This document shows positions 16,371 to 25,841 of a stretch of DNA of 64,000 nt, one piece after another; the first letter of the stretch is position 1; every line of letters starts with the position of its first letter. The DNA is from Planococcus halocryophilus (GTDB taxonomy: Bacteria; Bacillota; Bacilli; Bacillales_A; Planococcaceae). The notes under the pieces are model-generated. The model did not search any database. It saw only the letters and a list, made by a program, of their open reading frames with translations, and had not been told where the DNA came from. The position numbers and the translations under genes were made by a program. Where the stretch lies: the NCBI RefSeq assembly GCF_022489025.1, contig NZ_JAKVTG010000008.1:1-64000 (forward strand). Direction: 5' to 3'.

Positions 16371-17908
16371 GAAAGATCACTTCTCCTGCTTTTAATTGAT
16401 TTAATTTTTACATTCTTTTTATTTAGAATACTCTTCAGTATATTTTTTTCATCAACATTGAAAGCTGCAAAATATATAAATATCATGAAAAATAATGTGA
16501 AAATTAGTATCTTTAAAATCATATGAAGTATAGTGTCAGTAATAATAAAATTTAGAAACATTCCGAATGCTAGAGTTACTAACATAGGGATAGATATCCG
16601 AAAAATACTTTTCCAAAAATTCAAAATATCTAACTTCACTTTAACAAAATAGTAATAGTTCATAATTATTATATTCCCAATCAATAATGATCCTGCAGTT
16701 GAGTAAGCTACACCATAAATCCCGTATTTTAAAGCTAATAAATAGCTTATCACTATATTCAGCATTGCAATAACCAAGTATATTACTGACCTAAACATGT
16801 GTAAATCTAATGCTTGTAATATAGTAATTCCCACATTTTGAATCAATGGTATTGTTAGTGGAAGCATAATTATTAATATTATATAGTAAGCATCTTCATA
16901 GTTAGAACCAGCCCATATTGTTATAAAAGTCTTTCCAAACAAAATAAATCCACATAGAATGTACCCAATTATTATAAATTGCAATCTTCCAACACGAATC
17001 ATAATATTACTGAGACTCTGTTTGGTAGCATTATTTGCAACCATAATAGACATTTTCGGCAGAAATAAATTACTAATTGAAGTAGAAAAAAGCATATATA
17101 AGTTTATTAATTGCATACCTATAGCATAAACTGCAACCGGTAGTGTACCAGCTACTGCACCTAAAATAAATTGATCTGTATTCCAATAAATAGTATTAAC
17201 AATGACATTTAGAAAAATAAAAAAGGAATAGCCTAGTATCTCTCTTAATAAAGGAAAGTCTATTTTCCCAAAGTGCAAACTTATATTTAAGTACTTATAA
17301 CAATAAAAAACATTGAATAGTAAACATGCAATGTTGATGCCACTAGTAATAATAACCATAGATATAGAGCCATGTCCTAAAAGTAATAATGGTACGGTAA
17401 TGGCTGGGACTAATAAAGAACGTGCAATTGTAACCAATTTAGAAACTATAAATTTTTCATAAGCCTGCATTATTGAACCGAAGACTGCTAATGGAAAAGA
17501 GAGAGCAAAATTTACAATTAAAATTATTACCATTACTTTTGCTTTTTCTAATTCCATATCAGCTAAATTCGATCCAAATATGCTATCTATTTTATTATAA
17601 AGAAAAACACCAGTTATGATTGTTGCTAAACCAATCAACGAGTACAATATGAAAAACATTCCATTAAGTTTCGCTTCTGCGCTTCTATCTCCGATCGCCC
17701 TATTTCTAGCATTAAATCTAACAATTGTATTACCTAAACCCATATCCATTATGCTAAAATAAGCAGCTATAGAACCGATAAGTGCATAAAGACCATATTC
17801 CGCCTGTCCTAATGCCCTAATTATTAAAGGCGTATAAAATAGAGCAATTAAAATGGTAATGAACAATGACAAATAGGATAAAATAGCTCCACTTTTAAGT
17901 TGGTTCAT
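16367..17908 (-). CDS. Wzx-type polysaccharide flippase
   Basis: A 513-residue integral membrane protein with about 12-14 hydrophobic helices, opening with SGAILSYLSLFITILIALF and containing the MOP/Wzx-like segments GQAEYGLYALIGSI and FLPKMSIMVANN. It would flip the undecaprenyl-diphosphate-linked repeat unit to the outer face of the membrane in the Wzy-dependent pathway. The C-terminus is lysine-rich. The neighbours are pyruvyltransferase upstream and nitroreductase-fold protein downstream. The ribosome site is weak. Substrate specificity cannot be read from the sequence. Confidence 0.88.
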   Translation of the reverse strand: MNQLKSGAILSYLSLFITILIALFYTPLIIRALGQAEYGLYALIGSIAAYFSIMDMGLGNTIVRFNARNRAIGDRSAEAKLNGMFFILYSLIGLATIITGVFLYNKIDSIFGSNLADMELEKAKVMVIILIVNFALSFPLAVFGSIMQAYEKFIVSKLVTIARSLLVPAITVPLLLLGHGSISMVIITSGINIACLLFNVFYCYKYLNISLHFGKIDFPLLREILGYSFFIFLNVIVNTIYWNTDQFILGAVAGTLPVAVYAIGMQLINLYMLFSTSISNLFLPKMSIMVANNATKQSLSNIMIRVGRLQFIIIGYILCGFILFGKTFITIWAGSNYEDAYYIILIIMLPLTIPLIQNVGITILQALDLHMFRSVIYLVIAMLNIVISYLLALKYGIYGVAYSTAGSLLIGNIIIMNYYYFVKVKLDILNFWKSIFRISIPMLVTLAFGMFLNFIITDTILHMILKILIFTLFFMIFIYFAAFNVDEKNILKSILNKKNVKIKSIKSRRSDLS

Positions 17909-17924
17909 ACTTACACAACTTCTT

Positions 17925-19124
17925 TCATTTTACATTATTATCAGATAACAGTGAAATTTCATTGAGTGTTTTAAATATAGTATCCTGGGCTGAGTTGTTA
18001 TTATTGCTCATTGTATCTTGAATTTTAATGTACTCACTTTCAATAGTACTAATAATATTTATAAATTTAGATTTCATTTCTTCATATCCTAGATGTCTAA
18101 CATCTAGAATAAATTCATTTAAATCATATCTCTCACCAATAATTCCCCAATACTTAGAACTATAGGACAACGCTATAGCTGGTATTTCACACTGTATAGA
18201 TGAAACAATTGGGTGCATCCTACTTGAAATTACAAATAGGGATTCTTGTATATAATCTCTTACTTCATAGGGATACATTTCATCATTTTCAACGAGAATA
18301 CTCTCTTTGTATCTTCCTTTTACAAGATTAAATAGTTCATTAGTTATTATTCTGTCGTCTACTGGCGCAGGTTCCAATACATGAGCAAGTAATACTAACT
18401 TCTTGTTTGGATATCTATCCATAATTGTATCGATCATAAATAAATTAAAATCAATCCAATCTTCTCTATTACCTTCTTTTGAATATCTATATATGAGTTC
18501 ACTAGGACAATATGTTATAAACTGTTTTGTTCTAATTTTTGGTTTTTGTCTTGTTAATGGAAGTAAAGCTAAATCGTCTGTAATGGATATATTTTTTAGA
18601 CCTAAGCCTTTTAAATATTTATATGTTATTGGATCGCGCGGATACACTCTATCTATATTACTCAAAAGGTTTTTCATAATTGGTTTTCTGAAGGAATGGT
18701 ATGGCCCCATAGTTTGACCTAACATTACTACTTTTAAACCCGCTTTCTTTAACAAGTTGAATTTCAATGCATGTATTACAGGTCCTCTCCAGCCATAGTC
18801 TTCTGTAAAATCATCTCCGCCTAAAACTATTACTAAATCAACTTTCTTAGCAAAATCTGATATAGTATTTTGTATTCCTGCATAAGTTAGTAAGTAGTTA
18901 TATTTGTTACTGTTTTCTTTAAAAAGAGCATCAAAAGGTTTAGAATAAATATCATTTATTCCTGTCGCTTCTTTTAGCCGGTCTATATGTTTATCATTTA
19001 AAGTTTCCACAAAAAAATTATTTTTTTGTGGCGTTTCTTTATTGAAATAACTTATAAAATTTTCCCCCATCATCATTGATCCATAATTAAGTGTATTAGA
19101 ACAGTTATATATATATATATTCAT
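17925..19124 (-). CDS. Polysaccharide pyruvyltransferase family protein
   Basis: A 399-residue cytoplasmic protein of the CsaB/WcaK family. Recognisable are the N-terminal NYGSMMMGENFI, VIVLGGDDFTEDYGW, VVMLGQTMGPYHS, and the C-terminal glycosyltransferase-B-like VISSRMHPIVSSIQ. The family transfers pyruvate from phosphoenolpyruvate to form a ketal on a sugar of the repeat unit. This gives an acidic polymer, and CsaB-type pyruvylation is what SLH domains recognise on wall polymers. ATG 19124 has AAGGGG upstream. Whether this polymer serves as an SLH ligand is open. Confidence 0.85.
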   Translation of the reverse strand: MNIYIYNCSNTLNYGSMMMGENFISYFNKETPQKNNFFVETLNDKHIDRLKEATGINDIYSKPFDALFKENSNKYNYLLTYAGIQNTISDFAKKVDLVIVLGGDDFTEDYGWRGPVIHALKFNLLKKAGLKVVMLGQTMGPYHSFRKPIMKNLLSNIDRVYPRDPITYKYLKGLGLKNISITDDLALLPLTRQKPKIRTKQFITYCPSELIYRYSKEGNREDWIDFNLFMIDTIMDRYPNKKLVLLAHVLEPAPVDDRIITNELFNLVKGRYKESILVENDEMYPYEVRDYIQESLFVISSRMHPIVSSIQCEIPAIALSYSSKYWGIIGERYDLNEFILDVRHLGYEEMKSKFINIISTIESEYIKIQDTMSNNNNSAQDTIFKTLNEISLLSDNNVK

Positions 19125-19226
19125 ATTTACCCCTTTTTCATACTATAATTTTTAGCAGTTATATGATAATTACTTTCACAAAAGTTTTGTCAGTTGAATT
19201 AGAAGTGATACTTCAAAGGTTAATAT

Positions 19227-20270
19227 TTAAAAGGGGAATTTAAATTTATCTTTTAAATATTTAAGAATTTTATAAAAAATGCCGTATATCAAAATGTTCT
19301 TACTGGCTATTTTACTTTCAATATCTTTAATTATAAAATAGCTCTTATAATTCTTCATCTTCTCTATAACACGTTCTTTAATACCTGGATAAGTAGTTTC
19401 TAAATTATTATATATTTGAGACATCTTTTTAGCAGAACCAGTTTTCAAACCAGACTTATAAACATATAAAAAGTTATCGATTATATATAAATTAATCGCT
19501 TTAATTAGTTTGGGTTCTGTATTAAATCGCTTTACTAACAAGGATTCAACATTCTCTAATGCTAAAACACTATCGAACTTTCTTTCTTTGAAAGTTGTAC
19601 TAACAGAATTTTTCCTTATTAGATAAAAAGATAATGTATCAGCAATAAAATGGACTTTTCTAGCGTAAATCAGTGATGAAAATATAAATTCTTGATCTTC
19701 ACCATTAATTAATTTTTCATTAAAGAGCAATTTGTTTTCAGATAGTAGTAATTTAGAGTAAACTGCACTACCTGTCCAAATCAATTGATTCTTTTCTATT
19801 AAAATTTCTTTCAAGACATCTATTCCGCTGTCATATTTTTTATTTTTATCCAGGTAGAAATCTAAGTACTTTCTTAAAGTATTATCATTGATATTAATGT
19901 TATTAAATGCCCAAAATACTATGTCTACATTATTTAAAAGTTCAGCTGAAATTCTATACATAAAATCAGTCTCTATAGTATCATCACTATCAAGAAAAAA
20001 AATATAATTGCCTTGAGCTTTTTCTATTCCTTTATTTCTCGCACTACTTACACCTGAGTTTGTTATATTAATTATTTGGTAATTGATATTTGTATTAATT
20101 AATAAATTTTCTGCAATTTTAGTGCTATTATCTATTGAACCATCATTGATAATTAACAATTCATATTCTAGCGTATTCTTTTTTTGCTGAATTATCGACT
20201 TTATACTTTTTTCAATATACTCTTCAACGTTGTAAACAGGCATAATAATCGTTAAATCTAATATACTCAC
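19227..20270 (-). CDS. GT2 family glycosyltransferase
   Basis: A 347-residue GT-A-fold enzyme: IIMPVYNVEEYIEKSIKSI at the N-terminus, nucleotide-sugar site with DxD-type LDSDDT (~95), and the GEDQEFIFSSL acceptor-side motif (ED..F). It starts at GTG 20270 and overlaps the stop of the preceding glycosyltransferase as GTGA. It should add one sugar to the repeat unit at the inner membrane face. Sugar and linkage cannot be predicted. Very AT-rich. Confidence 0.88.
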   Translation of the reverse strand: MSILDLTIIMPVYNVEEYIEKSIKSIIQQKKNTLEYELLIINDGSIDNSTKIAENLLINTNINYQIINITNSGVSSARNKGIEKAQGNYIFFLDSDDTIETDFMYRISAELLNNVDIVFWAFNNININDNTLRKYLDFYLDKNKKYDSGIDVLKEILIEKNQLIWTGSAVYSKLLLSENKLLFNEKLINGEDQEFIFSSLIYARKVHFIADTLSFYLIRKNSVSTTFKERKFDSVLALENVESLLVKRFNTEPKLIKAINLYIIDNFLYVYKSGLKTGSAKKMSQIYNNLETTYPGIKERVIEKMKNYKSYFIIKDIESKIASKNILIYGIFYKILKYLKDKFKFPF

Positions 20271-21205
20271 TCACCACCATATCTTGAATAGAGAAAAACT
20301 TTGATTCTTCCGTTAATATACTTACGTTGTTCACTTGAAGATATGTAAGATAGTATAACAAAGAAGTATTTTCTCAAGAATATTTCATTACTACTTAGAA
20401 GGGCTTTCTGCAAAAAGACATTTGAATAATTAAACGCTTTTTGTTCCATTGATTTTGTTGCAACAAATTTGTTAAATTCTTTAATCATGAAATTGTCTTC
20501 TTTACCTTTTTGTCTTCTTAGAAATAATTTATAGGCATATCGATGAGCTTTTCGTTGAATTATTCCTGCATATGAAAATGTATTTCCCGGACGTAACCTT
20601 ATAGAATAACCATAATAATCATCTATATTTGTATATTTTAAACCTAGTGAAGTCATTCTTAGTAAAAAATCGTAGTCTTCCACGTATGGTATATTTCTGT
20701 ATCCATTCAGTTTTTCATATACCTCTCTTTTAGCCAGCCAAATATGAAATACTGGATTTGCCCACTTTAACGTTTTCATAATGAGTTTTTGTTTACTGGG
20801 CATAGTTTTAGTTTTAAATTCAAAACCATTTTCATCAATTGATTTAACGCTACATCCTACTAAAGAAAACTCTGGATTCTCTTTTAAAAAATGTAATTTT
20901 TTTTCTATTCTTTCCAAGTCAGAAATATCATCCCCATCCATGCGGCAGATATACTCCCCTTGACTTTGTCTGAAAGCAAAATTAAGTGTTTCTACTATTT
21001 TCATATTTTCAGAATTTTTATAAATTTTAATTCGATTATCTCTTTTTTGTAATTCATGTAGTAATTCATAAGTATTATCATTTGAACAATCATCTACAGC
21101 TATTATTTCTATATTTTTATAAGTCTGATTTAATATAGACTCTACAGCTTCAACTATATAATTTTCTACATTATATACTGGTATTAGGACTGATACTAAC
21201 GTCAA
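20267..21205 (-). CDS. GT2 family glycosyltransferase
   Basis: About 312 residues. It has the N-terminal VSVLIPVYNVENYIVEAVES motif, DDCSNDNT, the DxD-type CRMDGDDIS and VEDYDFLLRM of GT2 enzymes. TTG 21205 is preferred as the start because GGGAG lies eight bases upstream; an earlier TTG at 21223 is possible. The start lies inside the 3' end of the Wzy gene (35-base overlap), so translation is probably coupled. It is predicted to add one residue of the capsule repeat unit. Confidence 0.87.
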   Translation of the reverse strand: MTLVSVLIPVYNVENYIVEAVESILNQTYKNIEIIAVDDCSNDNTYELLHELQKRDNRIKIYKNSENMKIVETLNFAFRQSQGEYICRMDGDDISDLERIEKKLHFLKENPEFSLVGCSVKSIDENGFEFKTKTMPSKQKLIMKTLKWANPVFHIWLAKREVYEKLNGYRNIPYVEDYDFLLRMTSLGLKYTNIDDYYGYSIRLRPGNTFSYAGIIQRKAHRYAYKLFLRRQKGKEDNFMIKEFNKFVATKSMEQKAFNYSNVFLQKALLSSNEIFLRKYFFVILSYISSSEQRKYINGRIKVFLYSRYGGE

Positions 21206-22451
21206 CTGATTTGCTCCCTTCAACTAAAAATGATTTATACTTAATCAATAAAGGAATAAATATCCAAAAATGCCTTGATGCAAAGTATTCAACCCCCATG
21301 GATTGGACTAAGTAAGCAACTAACCCCAATGACAAAAACATATATAATACATCATTATATTTATTCCAATTTAATATATACTTAATAAAGATTAGTGTGA
21401 ACGCGAATAATCCAACTATCCCCATTTCTGAACTAATAGTAAGAAATAAATTATGGAAATGAGGATTGGGAATTAGGAGTTTTGAATTTATATACTGATC
21501 AAATACTATACTCGAATTTCCAATACCTACACCAAATATAGGATTTGAAAGTGTCATGTTAAGTCCTACTTGCCAAAGTTCATACCTGCTCATGGCAGAA
21601 ACATCTGAATCAATAGCTTTATAAAAAGAAAAAGTTAAAGGGAATAATGATAATATAACTATAATTTTTATAAGTATTCTGCTATAACTTTTAGATTTAT
21701 GAAATAGAAAGAATATTAAAAAAGCTACGGCACCCCCTAAATAAGCACTTCTCGACATAGTTAGAATCAATCCTAATAGCTGAATAGATAAAATTAAATA
21801 CTTATATTTAATTGAAACATGACTGCTGAAAGCTATACCTAGAGTAATGAAAATACTTATAATTAGATACGTAGCCAAATTATTTGGATCTTCGAAGAAA
21901 ATACTATTAGAAAATTTTAAAGTATAAAATTCTACTACACTTAAATTGTTAAATTCTAAAAGTGTCGATATTCCATTTCCATTAAAGAAGAAACTTAATA
22001 TACTAATTATCGAAGAACTTGTTGCTGCAAATATCCATACTATAAGTATACTAAATATATCTTTTTTATTTTGTATAGATGAATATACAGCAATTCCTGT
22101 AAATATCGCTAAAAGAAATCTTAACAAATCTATTGAATTTTCTACAGAACTAAATCTAAATGCGTTTATTAAAAAACTTATTATTACAATTAATAAAAAT
22201 ATAATTATTGGGAGTATAGTCTTAATTTTGTGTTTCTTTTCTTTATTAGAAAGTATTTTTAAAATCCAAATGAGAAAAAATAGTATAGCAATAATATCAG
22301 TTATCCTTATTCCGATTCCATTTAGAGAAATTATCTCTAACCTAAAGGGGATTAAGAATATTAAAGTATAGACTAATCCCATATCTTTATATTTTGCAAT
22401 AAGTAAAAAAGCGGCAAAGGAAATTGCTAATAGAATAATGAGCTCCATCAT
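21171..22451 (-). CDS. Wzy-type polysaccharide polymerase (O-antigen ligase family)
   Basis: A 426-residue protein with roughly 10-12 membrane helices and the Wzy_C/O-antigen-ligase signature in the large external loop and after it: LTMSRSAYLGGAVAF, NPIFGVGIGNSS and PNPHFHNLFLTISSEMGIVG. It would polymerise flipped repeat units outside the membrane. The start overlaps the upstream GT4 stop (ATGA), and the 3' end overlaps the next glycosyltransferase. Together with the Wzx-like gene it defines a Wzy-dependent pathway. Confidence 0.88.
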   Translation of the reverse strand: MMELIILLAISFAAFLLIAKYKDMGLVYTLIFLIPFRLEIISLNGIGIRITDIIAILFFLIWILKILSNKEKKHKIKTILPIIIFLLIVIISFLINAFRFSSVENSIDLLRFLLAIFTGIAVYSSIQNKKDIFSILIVWIFAATSSSIISILSFFFNGNGISTLLEFNNLSVVEFYTLKFSNSIFFEDPNNLATYLIISIFITLGIAFSSHVSIKYKYLILSIQLLGLILTMSRSAYLGGAVAFLIFFLFHKSKSYSRILIKIIVILSLFPLTFSFYKAIDSDVSAMSRYELWQVGLNMTLSNPIFGVGIGNSSIVFDQYINSKLLIPNPHFHNLFLTISSEMGIVGLFAFTLIFIKYILNWNKYNDVLYMFLSLGLVAYLVQSMGVEYFASRHFWIFIPLLIKYKSFLVEGSKSVDVSISPNTSI

Positions 22452-23548
22452 TTCACCTTAAATTTACTGTAGTATTCTAAATATTCATTCGACATCCTAT
22501 GACTTGAGAGTTTAAATTTTCTAGTTGCTCCGCCTACATAATGATCTGATTTAACAATAGCTTCCCTAATGCTTTTTTTAATATCTTCATTTTTTTGTCC
22601 ATCATACAAAAATGTTTTATCATCATATATACTTTTCACTTCTTTGTGTGGAGAAATATTCGACCCTACAATTACCAACCCTGTAGCCGCTGCTTCTAAC
22701 ATAGCCATAGGTAATCCTTCTGCTTTTGAATTAGATATAAATAAATCCGCTGACTTTAAATAATCACCTACATTTTGAACAGGTCCTAAAAATCTTATAT
22801 TCGCATTCCTATACTTTTCTAACTTACTAGCTAATTTTCCATCACCTAGAACCAAAAAAAGAAAATTTTCTTCAGCATCGAATTCTGAAAATATTTCACA
22901 TAGCTTTAAAGGTCTCTTCCTTTTAATTAAAGCTCCAGTAGATACTATTATTTTTTTATCAATTGGTAATCCCAGTATTTTTCTAAGTTCCTTTTTTTCA
23001 TTTAGGTCAACTATTTTATATATATCCGTATTAACACCATTTTGAATAACCGATACTCCATTAATATTTGCTGATTTGTATTTCTTAGCAATAGAGTATG
23101 AACAAGCAACTTTGTTTTTAATCCTTCTGATAACTAGCATGTGATTAATAGCTAATAGTGTCCCCGGAACTACACCATAGTATTTAGGATAATCATCAAA
23201 AGGATAATTATGAAGAGTACTAGTATGGATAAATTCTTTTCCTTTATTTAAAATGTTAATGTATCTATCACTTCTAAAACCATGAGTATGAATTATATCA
23301 GGTTTTATTTTCTCTATAACTTTTCTAAGTTCTATCAAATATACATTTTTTGTATTTTTCCTATTAAAATTAAGTGAAATAATATTAATATCGAGCTTTT
23401 TAAATTCATCTATCATGGAATCTTCATTTTCTGGTGATAATGTAACTATTATGCATTCATGAATACGACATACTTCTTGAATAATATTATAGAGCACGTT
23501 AATTGGCCCACTTTTTTCTAAATTAGAAACTGTATACATAATTTTCAT
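22448..23548 (-). CDS. GT4 family glycosyltransferase
   Basis: A 366-residue GT-B enzyme. The N-terminal half is an acceptor domain (TVSNLEKSGPINVLYNII, IIHTHGFRSD). The C-terminal donor domain has VSTGALIKRKRPLKL, DLFISNSKAEGLPMAMLEAA (the E-x7-E element) and GLVIVGSN. It is predicted to transfer a hexose from a nucleotide sugar to the lipid-linked intermediate. It ends in a four-base overlap with the Wzy gene and begins three bases after the preceding GT2 stop. Confidence 0.9.
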   Translation of the reverse strand: MKIMYTVSNLEKSGPINVLYNIIQEVCRIHECIIVTLSPENEDSMIDEFKKLDINIISLNFNRKNTKNVYLIELRKVIEKIKPDIIHTHGFRSDRYINILNKGKEFIHTSTLHNYPFDDYPKYYGVVPGTLLAINHMLVIRRIKNKVACSYSIAKKYKSANINGVSVIQNGVNTDIYKIVDLNEKKELRKILGLPIDKKIIVSTGALIKRKRPLKLCEIFSEFDAEENFLFLVLGDGKLASKLEKYRNANIRFLGPVQNVGDYLKSADLFISNSKAEGLPMAMLEAAATGLVIVGSNISPHKEVKSIYDDKTFLYDGQKNEDIKKSIREAIVKSDHYVGGATRKFKLSSHRMSNEYLEYYSKFKVK

Positions 23549-23550
23549 TA

Positions 23551-24381
23551 CTATAATTCCCTTCTTAGAAGCTTTATATACACTTGCTTTCTAATTTTAT
23601 TTGGTAAAAGCACTCGGAATACTATCCTTACAAAGAATCCTTTTATATATTCATAGTTCGAAATATAATTTATATCTCTCATATATTTATAAATAATATT
23701 CTGAATATAAAAATACTTCAGTCCACCTCGCCTCAAGTATGTATTATCATTAATACGCATTTTCACTAGTGGTTTATCAATATTCGCAAATGTGTATCCC
23801 TTTTCTACTAACCTAATCCATAAATAGTAATCTTCATTTAATTTAAGTTCAATATAACCGCCTACTTTTTTAACAATACTCTTTTTAAAAACAACTGTAG
23901 GGTGATTCATAGAATTTTTTTTCTTAAATGTTTTTTTTATTTGATTATCAAATAAAGGCACTTTTTTTATATATTTACTTTCTCCTTCATTGCCAATAAA
24001 CTCTTCTACATAGCTACCTAAAATATCAACATTAGGGTTTTTTTGAAGATATTCTAATTGAATTCTCGCCCGATCTTTTAAAGATATATCATCAGTGTCC
24101 ATTCGAAAAACTATTTCATTGTTACAATATTCTAATCCATAGTTAAGTGCTACTCCAAGACCAGAATTTTTCTTTAGGGCATAAACATTGAAGGTTGTAT
24201 ATTTTTTCACAAAAACCGCAATAATACTTTCCAATTCTTCTGTAAGAGGCCCATCTTTAATTAAAATTACTTCATCGGGCTCTATTGTTTGGTCATAAAC
24301 ACTAATTAAACTTTGTCGTAAATTCTCAGGTTTTTCTTTTTTATATACAGACATTAACACTGAGTACTTTTTGTAATTCAT
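23551..24381 (-). CDS. GT2 family glycosyltransferase (AmsE/CpsO-like)
   Basis: A 276-residue enzyme with SVLMSVYKKEKPENLRQSL, the DQTIEPDEVILIKDG motif typical of AmsE-type transferases, the DxD-type FRMDTDDIS (~95) and NEDYYLWIRLVEKG. ATG 24381 has CAGGAG upstream. The position after the CapM/CapN-like genes suggests it may add the second sugar to the lipid-linked FucNAc/QuiNAc (inference). Confidence 0.88.
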   Translation of the reverse strand: MNYKKYSVLMSVYKKEKPENLRQSLISVYDQTIEPDEVILIKDGPLTEELESIIAVFVKKYTTFNVYALKKNSGLGVALNYGLEYCNNEIVFRMDTDDISLKDRARIQLEYLQKNPNVDILGSYVEEFIGNEGESKYIKKVPLFDNQIKKTFKKKNSMNHPTVVFKKSIVKKVGGYIELKLNEDYYLWIRLVEKGYTFANIDKPLVKMRINDNTYLRRGGLKYFYIQNIIYKYMRDINYISNYEYIKGFFVRIVFRVLLPNKIRKQVYIKLLRREL

Positions 24382-24397
24382 GGATGGGTCTCCTGCC

Positions 24398-25207
24398 TTA
24401 TTTTTTTCTGTATTCTTCTTGTTCTACAACCAAATTACCGAAAATTTTATTTAGAATACCTATTCTATTTCCAAAAAGCTTTATTATATCTCCTAAAAAT
24501 TTCGAAAGATATATATAATGACCATTTTTTTTTGCTATTTCTTTCACCATTTCACTAGTATTGACGTAGTTAGCGTCTTGCGGAAAGTAAAGTCCGCAAA
24601 CTCCATTTTCAATGTATTCTTTAACAACATTACTAAGCTTGTCAATATGTATCATGCTTCTTCTATTTTCAATCATTGGAAAAACAGAAATTTTCAATGC
24701 CATTTTTTCAAGTTTCGAGTAATTTCCTGGACTATTTGGTCCGTATACCATCGGTATCCTCAATATTACAATATTGAAATTCACAGAATTAAGTCTATTC
24801 AAAAGCTCTTCGGCTTCTAATTTACTTTTACCGTAATTAGAATTTGGAACAGGCTGAGTTTCTTTAGTTATAATAACGTCTTTTTCTATATTACCTACTT
24901 GCCCATATACAGCAAGCGTGCTCAAGAAAACAAAAGATTTAACTCCTTCATCTTTCGCCTTTAAAGCTAACTGATGAGTCAAATCTCTATTAATTTTGTA
25001 ATACACATTTTTATTTTCATTCGTTTCTTTCTTATGGACTATTCCAGCAACATGATAAATAGCATCATAGCTAGAAAAATCACTGGATTTCCACTCGTCG
25101 TTTCGAACTGATATAAAATCTATCTTCCAATTACAATTAAGTTCACTCATTCTCTTTTTAAATTGTTGACCTGCGTAGCTATTTTCACCAGTAACTAGAA
25201 CACGCAT
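24398..25207 (-). CDS. CapN-like NAD-dependent 4-ketosugar reductase/epimerase
   Basis: A 269-residue short-chain dehydrogenase with N-terminal VLVTGENSYAGQQF, FLSTLAVYGQVG and YGKSKLEAEELL (catalytic Tyr/Lys). Gene order CapD-CapM-CapN is the same as in Staphylococcus aureus type 5/8 capsule loci. There CapN reduces the UDP-4-keto-6-deoxy-GlcNAc made by CapD to UDP-D-FucNAc; close relatives (WbpV/WreQ type) give UDP-D-QuiNAc. The stereochemistry here cannot be decided from sequence. ATG 25207 follows AGAGGTG. Base composition starts to become AT-rich from here toward 15 kb. Confidence 0.82.
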   Translation of the reverse strand: MRVLVTGENSYAGQQFKKRMSELNCNWKIDFISVRNDEWKSSDFSSYDAIYHVAGIVHKKETNENKNVYYKINRDLTHQLALKAKDEGVKSFVFLSTLAVYGQVGNIEKDVIITKETQPVPNSNYGKSKLEAEELLNRLNSVNFNIVILRIPMVYGPNSPGNYSKLEKMALKISVFPMIENRRSMIHIDKLSNVVKEYIENGVCGLYFPQDANYVNTSEMVKEIAKKNGHYIYLSKFLGDIIKLFGNRIGILNKIFGNLVVEQEEYRKK

Positions 25208-25221
25208 ATTTAGTACACCTC

Positions 25222-25803
25222 TTACTTTCCTTCTTTAACCCCATCACTCTTCAATACACTAAATACAGTCCCAAAAAAAACCTTGAAATCCAACATCGGA
25301 CTCATCTTCTCAACATACTCTCCATCAATCCTAGCTTTCACTTCAATCCCCAATTCATCTCTACCACTAATCTGTGCAAGTCCCGTTAAACCAGGCAAAA
25401 TATCATTAGCATTATACTTATCTCGTTCTGCAATCAAATCATACTGATTCCATAAAGCCGGTCGAGGACCAATAATACTCATTTCCCCTTTTAGGATATT
25501 AATCAATTGAGGCAACTCGTCTAAGCTCGTTTTACGTAAAAACTTGCCTGTTTTAGTAATATAAAAGTCAGGGTCTTCCAACAAATGTGTTGGCATATCA
25601 TTTGGTGTATCAATTTTCATAGTTCGAAACTTCAATATGTGAAAATGTTGCTTATCTTTGCCAATTCGTTTTTGTTTAAACAGAATAGGTCCTGGTGAAT
25701 CCAATTTAATCCATATGCACAAAAGCAACAGAATAGGTGATAAACAAATAGTAATAAATAAGGATAAGGAAAAATCGATTATTCTTTTCGTGAATGAGAA
25801 CAT
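25222..25803 (-). CDS. CapM-like initiating sugar-phosphate transferase
   Basis: A 193-residue monotopic phosphoglycosyl transferase of the bacterial sugar transferase family. It has a membrane helix at the N-terminus (IIDFSLSLFITICLSPILLL), then ILFKQKRIGKD, HILKFRTMK, SLDELPQLINILKGEMSIIGPRP (quoted in part as family signature) and GLTGLAQISGRDE. It transfers the sugar phosphate of UDP-FucNAc or UDP-QuiNAc to undecaprenyl phosphate, the first membrane step of capsule synthesis. ATG 25803 has AAGGAG six bases upstream; the 14 extra upstream codons of the open frame are discarded. Confidence 0.9.
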   Translation of the reverse strand: MFSFTKRIIDFSLSLFITICLSPILLLLCIWIKLDSPGPILFKQKRIGKDKQHFHILKFRTMKIDTPNDMPTHLLEDPDFYITKTGKFLRKTSLDELPQLINILKGEMSIIGPRPALWNQYDLIAERDKYNANDILPGLTGLAQISGRDELGIEVKARIDGEYVEKMSPMLDFKVFFGTVFSVLKSDGVKEGK

Positions 25804-25841
25804 GGTGTTCTCCTTTCTGTCTGCAATTTCTTTATATTTTA